From assembly GCA_036898135.1 (NCBI GenBank), contig CM072527.1, positions 36,285,213 to 36,349,212 of the forward strand: a DNA stretch of 64,000 nucleotides. The letters are read 5' to 3'. The position numbers and the translations under genes were made by a program. This document shows positions 55,213 through 64,000 of this stretch, in pieces. The stretch comes from Oncomelania hupensis. Lineage: Eukaryota > Mollusca > Gastropoda > Littorinimorpha > Pomatiopsidae. Below the pieces are notes generated by a model, which was not told the DNA's origin, did no database searches, and saw only the letters and a list, made by a program, of their open reading frames with translations. Numbering within the stretch: position 1 is the first letter of the stretch; each line of letters opens with the position of its first letter.

Positions 55213-56210
55213 TAGTTATAAATGCTGATTTTAGAAACGGAGAAAACATTTTCAATGCCGTTTGAGTAAAAAGTCTCATCCGGGTCTGCTACATCCGTCC
55301 GCCATAGCCATCTTCTTCTTCATTGTTGCGATTTGGCGCTCAAGCTCATTCCAGTTTTGAAACCGATCAGCTACCACATTTTCCCGACTTAGTTTCAATT
55401 CTAATTTCTATCTCAATTTCAATTCTACCTCAACATGGAGATGTACAAGTGTGCATTTTGCCGCGACACTGTGGGTGAAGACTGAGACTGCATCCAATGT
55501 GACACGTGCAAGTTTTGGATCCACCGGTACGTTTGTCAATTTGAATTTTTTTTTTACCAAAGGTGAAGCTAACCGACTTCTGTATGCTATTGACTGATAG
55601 TTAAACAGGTGAAGCTACACAACTTTTGCATGAAATAGCCTAAAGAACAAACCATGATCAGCAATTTTTGATCATTTTTAGCTCAAACCAGTAAAGGTAA
55701 GAGGCTAAGAGTAAGAGGATAAGAGTAAGACGCTAAGAGGACAATACACTTAAAGTACACTAGAAATAGTCTGTTTAATATTTGTGAAGCTATACAACTT
55801 TTGCATGAAATAGCCTAAAGAACAAACCATGATCAGCAATTTTTGATCATTTTAGCTCAAACCAGTAAAGGTAAGAGGCTAAGACAGTAAGAGGATAAGA
55901 CTAAGAGTAAGGCGCTAAGACTAAGAGGACAATACACTTAAAGTACGCTAGAAATAGTCTGTTTAATGGTTGTGAAGCTATACAACTTTTGCATGAAATA
56001 GCCTAAAGAACAAACCGTGATCAGCAATTTTTGATCATTTTAGCTCAAACCAGTAAAGGTAAGAGGATAAGAGTAAGACGATAAGAGGACAATACACTTA
56101 AAGTACGCTAGAAATATTCTGTTTAATGTTTGACATTGACTGGTGCACTGAAGCTAAACAAACTTTTGCATTAAGTTTTTGACATTTACGGTGGGTATAA
56201 TATATATAGC
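55067..56210 (+). repeat. Satellite-like tandem units, block 1
   Basis: Three units of about 160-190 bp at 55,600-56,120 share gaagctatacaacttttgca, tagcctaaagaacaaacc, gatcagcaatttttgatcat, agtaaaggtaagaggctaag and ggacaatacacttaaagtac. A partial unit end lies at 55,130-55,185, next to the 83-aa ORF, on the other side of PHD exon 1. The aagaggctaagagg core varies in copy number. Confidence 0.85.
55435..55526 (+). pseudogene. PHD finger gene, exon 1 (in-frame TGA)
   Basis: ATG at 55,435 reads MEMYKCAFCRDTVGED, TGA at 55,483-55,485, then DCIQCDTCKFWIH and a donor (caccg|gtacgt). The Cys spacing C-x2-C ... C-x2-C ... W-x-H is the first part of a C4HC3 PHD finger, which reads histone H3 tails in chromatin proteins. 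The split codon (CG|G) joins exactly to the exon at 63,405. The stop sits between the first two Cys pairs, where any residue would do. Either a pseudogene, a sequence error, or a recoded codon. The DNA upstream (55,300-55,434) is noncoding and could hold the promoter. Confidence 0.65.
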
Positions 56211-56276
56211 AGGGGCGGATCAGTTAGGTTTTGGGGGGGGGTTTCCAAAATTCTATTAAAGGGACTTACTCGGTAA

Positions 56277-58835
56277 ATGTTAATGATGGTCAAGAAACGC
56301 TTCAGATCAAGCATCAACATTGGCAGGACACGCACTTTTCGAGCAGACATCGGAAGTGACCACAATCTTGTGATGATGTCTTTCCGACTTCACTTGAAGA
56401 GAGTAAACACAGCAAAGTGCACTAGACTAAAGTTCGACCTGGACAAACTGCAAGACCCGGAGGTGACAGAAATATTTTAGGCCACAATTGGAGGGAAATT
56501 TGCACCACTGCTCATTTTAAGAGCTGGTGAAGTAGATGTTAACACCATGTCAACTTAGCTGTGACAGATGCCTCCATGGAAATCCTTGGAAAGCACCGGT
56601 CAAAGAAGAAGCTGTGGATCACACCTGAACTTTTGGACCTGTGTGATAAACGAAGAGATGAAAAAGAAAAGGAACACCTGACAGGGAGCTGATGCCTACC
56701 GAAAAATCAACAATGACATCCGAAAAGGCATGCGCACAGCAAAGGAGAACTGGACAGAAGCTCAATGCCAGGAAATAGATAACAGTCTGAACAAAAACAA
56801 CAGCAAGAAGGCCTACCAGACTGTGAAGCCGCTGACAAGTGTTAAACAGCCCAAGGTCTCCACGATCCAAAGCAAGTGGCTTATGCCTTACAGAAGAACA
56901 ACAAGTCTTGGACAGATGGACAGAGTACTGCTCTGACCTTTACAACCACAAACCAAACGGAGACCCATCAGTTCTAACATGTCCAGAGAACAGAGAAGAA
57001 GAAGAAATCCTCCCAATTCTCCGAGAAGAAGTTGAGGCAGCAGTGCAATCGCTGAAGAAGGGGAAGTCAGCGGGAGTGGACAACATACCCGCGGAACTGC
57101 TTCAAGCAGGAGGAGAAGCGATGATCGACGCACTCACCATTATGTGTAACAAGATGTGGCAGAGTGGGGAGTGGCCTTCACCATGGACATCACTTGTCAT
57201 CACTCTTTCCAAAAAAGGTAACCTTCAGGAATGTGAAAATTACCGCACTATCAGCCTCATCAGCCATCCCAGCAAGGTCCTCCTGAAATATAATACTCAA
57301 CAGGTTGAAACCCCAAGCTGAAAAAATCATAGCCGAAAAGCAAGCAGGATTTAGGGCAGCGCGAAGTACCACTGAACAGATTTTCAACCTCAGAATAATC
57401 TGCGAGAAATATCTACAGCACCAACATCTATATCATGTGTTCGTAGACATCAAAAAGGCGTTTGACCGAGTCTGGCATGCAGCTCTGTGGGCAACCATGA
57501 GAGTGTACAACATCAGCCCTAAAATTGTTGAAGTAATCAAAAGCCTGTATGACAAGGCTACCAGTGCAGTCCTCCACAACAGCACCATCGGAAACTGGTT
57601 CAGAACAACAATCGGTGTGCGTCAGGGATGCCTACTCTCTCCAACACTCTTCAACATCTTCCTAGAGCGCATCATGTGAGATGCCCTTGCAGACCACGAA
57701 GGCACAGTCAGCATAGGGGGAAGAGCAATCTCCAACCTTCGTTTTGCGGATGACATTGATGGATTGGCTGGAGAAGAACAAGAACTTGAACAGCTGGTAC
57801 AGAGGCTTGACACCACTTCCAGAGCTTATGGAATGGAAATAAGTGCAGAGAAGACGAAAATGATGACCAACAACACCCATGGCACCAACACGGACATCAA
57901 AGTCCAAGGCCAATCCCTCAACACAGTGCATAGCTTCAAATATTTATTAGCAATTGTATCAGACAATGGGTCCCGACAGGAAGTCCTCTCCAGGATCGCA
58001 CGAACAACTGCTACCCTGGCGAGGTTGAAGACAATTTGGAAAGACAGGGCCATCAGTTTACATTCCAAGGTAAGGCTGCTGCGCTCCCTTGTCATCTCCA
58101 TCTTCCTATATGCTTGCGAAACATGGACCCTCACAGCAGATCTCCAACGAAGAATACAAAGCATGGAGATGAGGTGCTTCAGAAGACTTCTGGGCATTTC
58201 CTATACCCAGAACATCACCAACGACGAAGTCCGACAGACCATCACACAAGCCATTGGACAACACGATGACGTGCTCACAATGGTGAAAAAACGGAAACTC
58301 CGATGGTATGGCCATGTCACCAGATCATCAGGTCTTGCAAAGACCATCCTGCAAGGCACAGTGCAAGGAGGTAGAAGAAGAGGGAGACCGAAAAACAGGT
58401 GGGATGACAACATTCGAGACTGGAATCAAGACCCCATCGACCGGCAGATTGCCAGGCGGAAGTGGCGCTGGGTGGGACACACTTTGCGGAAACCCCAACG
58501 GGACATCACACGGCAGGCCCTACAGTGGAATCCTCAGGGGAAGAGGAAGGTTGGTCGTCCCAAGAAGACCTGGAGGCGTTCTTGTGAGGAGGAGATGAAG
58601 AGCTGCAACCTGTCATGGGGTGAACTGAAAAAGGCTGCCCAGAACCGAGTGCGCTGGAGAACTGTTGTGGAGGCCCTTTGTTCCACGCGGAATTCAAGGA
58701 ATTAAGCAAGTAAGCAAGAAACAATCAGGGTTGCTGAGGACAGGGAAAGATCGAGTACGTTGGTTAAACGATCATCTGTGGTGCCCCTTCGACCTCCGAG
58801 TTATGGGATATGATACGATAGGATAGGATATGTTA
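56277..58835 (+). mobile_element. RTE-like LINE, nearly complete 3' two thirds
   Basis: Endonuclease end (FRADIGSDHNLVMMSFRLHL), stop at 56,478; linker; RT with NYRTISLISHPSKVLL, QAGFRAARSTTEQIFNLRII, VFVDIKKAFDRVWHAALW, VGVRQGCLLSP-like TIGVRQGCLLSPTLFNIFLE, TGA at 57,677, then LRFADDIDGLAGEEQELEQL and HSFKYLLAIVSDNGSRQEV. Tail (GGATA)n-like at 58,812-58,830. The frame is broken by at least one frameshift and two stops. The catalytic FADD box is intact. Confidence 0.9.
58425..58723 (+). mobile_element. LINE 3' fragment nested in RTE
   Basis: Encodes NQDPIDRQIARRKWRWVGHT, LRKPQRDITRQALQWNPQGK and KAAQNRVRWRTVVEALCSTR, the C-terminus of a different LINE, ending at an AAGCAAGTAAGC tail. It is in frame with the RTE upstream part. 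Compared with 61,480-61,530 the RTE lacks about 24 nt (ctggtttgacactgagcgaa) at the junction. Confidence 0.75.
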
Positions 58836-59282
58836 TTTACTTTTAAGATTAAATTTTTAAAATAATAATTACCTCCTTTGCTCCCAAAATATTTACTGAG
58901 CTTTGCCACACCTTTCGAATCGGAGGGCTTCAACGACGGCGTTCGCGGCAGTTTGAAGCGCTGGGTTGCCCACACTATGACTTTTTCAGCATGCGAGGTA
59001 CTTTTAAAATGACCAAGCCAAAATGATCTACCTACCACCAAAATGCAAAACATATATATATAGTCATATAATAGGCTGACGTCAATTTTTTTTTAACGCT
59101 AGCGATCTGAGTCACACTGCCTTCACGATGGACCGATCGATCGCGATCGACGTATTGGGCACTCCTGTCGTAATCCATTATATTATCCATTAGGAATATC
59201 GTTTCCTTTCTTTTCATTTCTTCCGCTCGTAACCCCCCCCCCCTCTCCTCCCTCCTAAAAAATAAACAAAAACTAAAACTAA
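58836..59282. other. No gene assigned
   Basis: Mixed sequence, with a C run at 59,236-59,244. No recognised element. Confidence 0.4.
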
Positions 59283-59616
59283 AAATAAATAAAATAAATA
59301 AAATAAATAAAATAAATAAAATAAATAAAATAAATAAAATAAATAAATAAATAGAATGTCGACGAAGACGGGAAATATCAGCTTTGCTCTTTGTGGAGCA
59401 CGAAAGACGGTGTTTGTCTGGAGATTGTTTAGAATGATTGCAATGATTGAAGTTTTTTAGGGAGAAGATTGCGAGGGCTTGCATATTGTGGGAAAAGTCA
59501 AATACTCGTACCCAAAAAAATAAAAATAAATAAATAAATAAATTAATAAATTAATAAATATATATATATAATTTATTTATTTATTTATTTTTATTTTTTT
59601 TTATTTTTTGTTTTTA

Positions 59617-59702
<86 letters not shown>
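59283..59702. repeat. (AAATA)n and (TA)n microsatellites
   Basis: AAATA at 59,283-59,352 and again AAATA/TTTAT near 59,518-59,600; (TA)n at 59,622-59,702. 59,703-59,775 is T-rich. Confidence 0.95.
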
Positions 59703-59707
<5 letters not shown>

Positions 59708-59829
59708 GTGATTTTTTTTCTCTCTTTCTCTCTCTCCTTCTTCTTCTTCTTTTTTTCCTTTTTTTTTTTTTTTGGGCTGGAAGGAGGGGTTCCGGAAACC
59801 CCGGAAACCCCCCCCTCGTCGCCCCTGTA

Positions 59830-60061
59830 TAGTCCCCTCAACCTTTCCAATACAGATCTTCTTTCAGTCGGATGAGGATTTTGAGACCATGCAGCTCTAA
59901 TTATTCATAATAATTATGTTTTGTTCGATTAGGAAGATGTTCTATTTATGTCTCATTTCTAATTATTATCAATAATAAGAACTACATCTAGTACACTCAT
60001 GGTCTCAAAACCCTCATCTGACGGAAAGAAGGTATCTGTATTGGAAAGGTTGAGGGGACTA
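59830..60061. mobile_element. MITE with about 62-bp terminal inverted repeats
   Basis: The left end tagtcccctcaacctttcca is matched by the inverted right end tggaaaggttgaggggacta, and complementarity continues through cagat..cttcttt, gatgagg and ttttgagaccatg. The interior is about 105 bp of AT-rich DNA. Flanked by TA at 59,828-59,829 and 60,062-60,063, the target duplication expected for Tc1/mariner-type transposition. Confidence 0.8.
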
Positions 60062-61900
60062 TATCTGGATATTGCCAACTGGTGAAGCTAAACAACGTTT
60101 GCATGTAATTGCCTAAAGAACAAACTATGATTATATATTTCATCATTTTAGTTTGGATAAATAACTTAAACGTGAAGCTAAACAACTTTTGCATTGAGTG
60201 TTTGACATTAACTGGTTAAGCAGATGAAGGTAAACAACTTTTGCATGAAATTTTCTAAAGAACAAACCACGCTTAGCAATGTTTGATCATTTTAGCTTTA
60301 ACCAGTGAAGCTAAATAACTTTTGCCTAAGTTTTTGACATTTACTGGTTAAACTGGTGAAGCTAAACTAAACAACGTTTGCATGAAAATTTGAAATTGCC
60401 TAAAGAACAAACTATGATTATAGTTTATACATTTTTGATTATTTTATTTTGGGTAAATAGCTGAAAACCAGTGAAACTAAACAACTTTTGCATGAAATTG
60501 CCTAAAGAAAAAACTATGAGTATGATTATACATTTTTGATCGTTGTTTTAATATTTTTTATATTTTTTTAATATTTTTTTTTATAAACAGCTGAAACCAA
60601 TGAAGCTAAAGAACTTTTGCATTGAGTGTTTGCCATTCTCTGTTTAAACAGGTGAAGCTAAACAACTTGTGCATGAAATTTTCTAAACAACAAACTACGC
60701 TTAGCAATGTTTGATAATTTTAGCTTTAACCTAAACAAGCTAAACAACTTTTGTGTTGAGTGTTTGACATTCACTGATTAAACAGGTGAAGTTTAAAAAA
60801 AAACTTTTGTGTGAAATTGCCTAAAGAACAAATTATGAGTATAAATGTTTGATTATGTTTGATTTTCTGCACTTATTACCATTCCTCCAGAGCCTATGGA
60901 ATGGAAATAAGTGCAGAAAAGACCAAAATGATGACCAACAACACCAATGGCATCAATACGGACATCAAAGTCCAAGGCCAATCCCTCAACACAGTGCATA
61001 CCTTCAAATATTTACGAGCCGTTGTATCAGACAATGGGTCCCGACAGGAAGTCCTCTCCAGGATCGCACAAACAACTGCTGCCCTGACAAGGTTGAAGCC
61101 CATTTGGAAAGACAGGACCATCAGTCTACATTTCAAAAGTAAGACTGCTGCGCTCCCTTGTCATCTCCATCTTCCTAAATGCTTGCGAAGCATGGATCCT
61201 CACAGCAGATCTCCAACGTAGAATACAAAGCATGGAGATGAGGTGCTACAGAAGAGTTCTGGGCATTTCCTATACCCAACACATCACCAACAACGAAGTC
61301 CGACAGACCATCACACAAGCCATTGGACAACACGATGACCTGCTAACAGTGGTGAAGAAACGGAAACTTCGATGGTATGGCCACGTCACCAGATCATCAG
61401 GCATTGCAAAGACTATTCTGCAAGGCACAGTGCAAGGAGGTAGAAGAAGAGGGAGACCGAAAAAGAGGTGGGAGGACAACATTCGAGAATGGACTGGTTT
61501 GACACTGAGCGAAGCCATCAGGGCTGCTGAGGACAGAGAAAGATGGAGTATGCTGGTTAAACGATCATCTGTGGTGCCCCTACGACCTTCGGGTTACGGG
61601 ACAGGATATGATAGGATAGGATGTTATTTTTGATAAACAGCTGAAAGTTAACCAGAGAAGCTAAACAACTTTTGCATTACGCGTTTGACATTAACTGGTT
61701 GAACAGGTGAAGCTAAACAACCTTTGCATGAAATTGTCTAATGAAAGAACATTGATTTGCAATTTTTGATTATTTTTTATTTTTGATACACAGCTGAAAC
61801 AGGCAAAGCTAAACAACTTTGCATTGGGTGATTTAAAGTTTTTGATTATTGATTTATTCCTTCATTTAATTTTTTATAAACAGGTGGAACAGGTGAAGCT
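60062..61900 (+). repeat. Satellite-like units, block 2 (diverged)
   Basis: Repeated gtgaagctaaacaacttttg, catgaaattgcctaaagaac and tttgacatt.actggttaaa words at irregular spacing from 60,075 to 60,850 and 61,630 to 61,900, clearly related to block 1 at 55,600. An RTE fragment interrupts it at 60,887. Confidence 0.8.
60887..61622 (+). mobile_element. RTE-like LINE 3' fragment in the satellite
   Basis: Starts at YGMEISAEKTKMMTNNTNGI and runs to WEDNIREWTGLTLSEAIRAA, SSVVPLRPSGYGTG and a tail aggatatgataggataggat. One frameshift near 61,138, otherwise the best-preserved RTE C-terminus in the window. It reads through to 61,633. Confidence 0.9.
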
Positions 61901-62114
61901 ATACGACTTTTGGTTTATATGCAGGGTTCAGCCTGACACAAAAAAGCTATGGGCCATTGGGCCCCTCAGATCAAATTTCAATGGGCCATGATTTCAGCAG
62001 TAATTTACGTACATGTAAAAAATAACCTGGAGATATTATTACAGAAATTAAAACAAAACAGATTATTGTGAGTGTGCATGGGTTGTGAAGCATGTTTACT
62101 TACAAAACACTAAC

Positions 62115-62290
62115 CAGAACAGGGATCAGTATTTTGACTTGACTCGGGGCTCACACAATCATCTTTAGTAGGATTAGCGGCGGTAGACTGTAGTTTAACA
62201 GCAGCAAACGACAGTCTAGACTGTCCTACCTCAAGTTTAGGTATTGGGCGGGGGAAGGGGGAGGGGGCATTTTCAAAGCGGCACAAAGAA
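62115..62290 (-). CDS. Candidate exon, unknown
   Basis: Minus-strand open stretch PKLEVGQSRLSFAAVKLQS, then TAANPTKDDCVSPESSQNTD, ending at a donor-like ctg|gttagt. Preceded by a pyrimidine run. Ser/Thr-rich, no domain. Weak; could be chance. Confidence 0.25.
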
Positions 62291-62587
62291 AAACACAAAA
62301 TCCTCCTTGCACGGACACAACATACGCGCAGACGATAGCAAATTCTGATTTGGAAGAATCGTACAACACTTCTTATTGGCTGAAAGATCAACATCCGGGC
62401 CCTCATAGCCAATCGCTGAACTTGCCTTAGCAAATGCACGTTTGTCGCCTCCAATTCACAACTTTCCGGCACCTCTCATAAAAACTCGTGGGTATCGCCA
62501 TTATAAAGTAAAACGAGGTTAGAATGAAACCAAGTTCCGGTATGGCTTGTTTTGCTTTTATCAAAGCTTGATGCGTGACTTTTAAAT

Positions 62588-62698
62588 ATGGCAAATTGCC
62601 GAAAACGACGATTGTTAGAGCCAGAAAACGAGTGGGATAAGTATAAAAACGGTGGAGGAAGTACATGCTCAGTGAAAGGATGCAAAAAACAATCGTAG
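62588..62698 (+). pseudogene. Short ORF with C-x4-C, possible zinc-finger start
   Basis: MANCRKRRLLEPENEWDKYK, then STCSVKGCKKQS and TAG. The CSVKGC pattern after a basic stretch resembles the first lines of THAP-like domains, but nothing follows. Very short. Confidence 0.2.
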
Positions 62699-62835
62699 AG
62701 GCCTGTATTTGTGGCGACTTCGGAGGTGCGTCGATCATCGACAGAAAGTGAAACAGGACCTGAAGACTCTTGTAGTTTTCCATAGCTTCGCCGTCGCAAC
62801 CTTCACAAAACACGAAGTAGTTGACTATTTAGGCG

Positions 62836-62937
62836 AGCGTTGTGGCCAAGTGGGCTAAGGCGGGACTAACTTGCCTTGTCCACAAGCCAGAAACCATCGG
62901 CGCCTGACAGGTGTGGGTTCGAGCCAGCAACTGGGCG
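62836..62937 (+). other. tRNA-like sequence, Leu/Ser type
   Basis: tggccaagtgggctaaggcg (A box) and gtgggttcgagccagc (B box) are about 80 nt apart, as in tRNAs with a long variable arm. Acceptor and anticodon stems are poor, so a SINE head or tRNA pseudogene is more likely than a gene. Confidence 0.45.
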
Positions 62938-63404
62938 TTATGTTATTCCGAATATTTTTCAAAAATTCACAAATAATGTTAGGTAGGTAGGGTTTAGGCG
63001 CGCCACTGGCGATAGAAATGGATAATATACTGCAGCAAAAAAAATAAAAAAAATGTGAGGGTACGATACTGGTGGCCAGAGACACGTGTTATTATTCTTG
63101 AATATTTGGAAATAACTCACTAAAACACGCGGAGAAAGAAACCGGAAGTATGTTTCATTGAGGGGATTCCCGTTGGTGCATAGGATAGCAGAAAAGTGTG
63201 AATACAGTGCACTGTTATTGTAGTGGCGCACTGGTACCAAAAATCGAAGCGCCATTCGGCCCCTGGCAAGAATTGTAGATGGGTCATTTTTAATTTTTAT
63301 GCGTCAATGGCGCAGGGCGCGCTAGTAAACTGATCCCTGTATATGTATTGTTTAATATTATCAGCATAAATTTTGTATGTTTTTTTTTTTTTATGCCATG
63401 GCAG
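62938..63404. other. 3' end of the PHD gene intron
   Basis: No repeat family recognised. Ends in a T run and the acceptor atgccatggcag. Confidence 0.5.
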
Positions 63405-63524
63405 GACCTGCCTTGACATGCCCAAAGACCTGCACCGTGGATGGGACGACGAGATGCTGATGTTCTTGTGTACCAGTTGTGTCCATAAGCAGGGACAGTA
63501 TGATTCCAATGGGGCCCTGAGACG
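63405..63524 (+). CDS. PHD finger gene, exon 2
   Basis: 120 bp between an acceptor (T run, ccatggcag) and a consensus donor (agacg|gtaagt), phase 2 at both ends. With the CG from exon 1 it reads RTCLDMPKDLHRGWDDEM, LMFLCTSCVHKQGQYDSNG. This supplies the missing Cys after His and the last C-x2-C, so the two exons together give a full C4HC3 PHD finger. The gene continues beyond the window. Conserved reading frame here suggests the family is or was functional. Confidence 0.75.
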
Positions 63525-64000
63525 GTAAGTGCTTGTCAATAAATGAATAATAAATATTTTAAGTTTTTAAATACTTTTTTTTTATTTGGCAAAAAAAAAA
63601 AAGGTTTCTTTACGGTATCCCAACCGACCCTATGTTTTCCCCCTAACCATGAACGTTTTTGGGGTCGTCTAAAAATAAAAAAAATAAAATAACATTTGAT
63701 GAAACATTATGAGTAAAAAAAGGTTTAACTTTAATAGGGAAAAAAAACAAAAACAATCTCACTACCGCCCCATTTTTTTTACCCTATGGTACCATAAACA
63801 GACTTTTTTTTTTTTGCCTTATATATACGAACCAGTAATTTCATTACTGTTTCCTTGTGTTTTTATGGCAAAACACTGTCAGTGACGTAAGATATCTCGC
63901 TAGTAATTTTTCTCTTTTCACACATGCAGAAGGCCCCTTTTCTACTATGTATAGATATATACATAAAATAACTTCGCTGTTTGTGCCCCTTTGTAAACAA
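63525..64000. other. Next intron, no gene seen
   Basis: A- and T-rich with homopolymer runs. Reaches the window edge. Confidence 0.5.

Overview
This is eukaryotic, animal-type DNA. Coding exons are small and split by GT..AG introns, there is no operon structure, and most of the window is transposon debris and simple repeats. The non-LTR retrotransposon families (at least seven RTE-like fragments, L1/Tx1-like, RNase H-bearing and L2/CR1-like), the tRNA-derived SINEs and a dispersed TCAAGGTCA-rich repeat suggest a mollusc, probably a gastropod. That assignment is inference from family resemblance; no alignment was run.

Layout. 1-9,050: a 303-bp sequence that recurs at 54,748, a 1-kb minisatellite, CTA tracts, and the last two exons of an unrecognised plus-strand gene (4,612-6,821). 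9,057-23,607 and 29,308-43,440: two direct copies of a roughly 14-kb block. Each begins in an L1/Tx1-like LINE and ends in an RNase H LINE interrupted by an RTE. Each carries a minus-strand three-exon gene with a degenerate nSTAND3-like domain followed by a long ankyrin array, and downstream of it a small broken reading frame. Between the blocks lie two RTE fragments, two short reading frames and a 191-bp palindromic element. 43,600-55,400: a SINE, a damaged THAP-type zinc finger, an LTR-retrotransposon miniature (TRIM) with a 4-bp target duplication, a nested element and microsatellites. 55,435-63,524: two exons that together encode a PHD finger, separated by a 7.9-kb intron packed with satellite, RTE copies and a TA-flanked MITE; exon 1 has an in-frame TGA.

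The ankyrin gene models are the firmest calls. Exon phases match in both copies (208 + 189 + 3,686 nt = 1,360 codons plus stop; 208 + 189 + 4,061 nt = 1,485 codons plus stop). The 125-residue difference is fully explained by four extra 33-residue ankyrin modules minus three small in-frame deletions. Copy A has a stop in exon 1. Copy B has a SINE inserted at its exon-2 splice donor.

The most unusual signal is a short stem-loop, with compensatory changes in its stem, found at six places. At three of them it is almost the whole of a 51-59-bp insertion flanked by target-site duplications; at two others it is the 3' end of a 199-bp tRNA-derived SINE. It may be a minimal retroposed unit or the recognition end of a LINE/SINE partnership.
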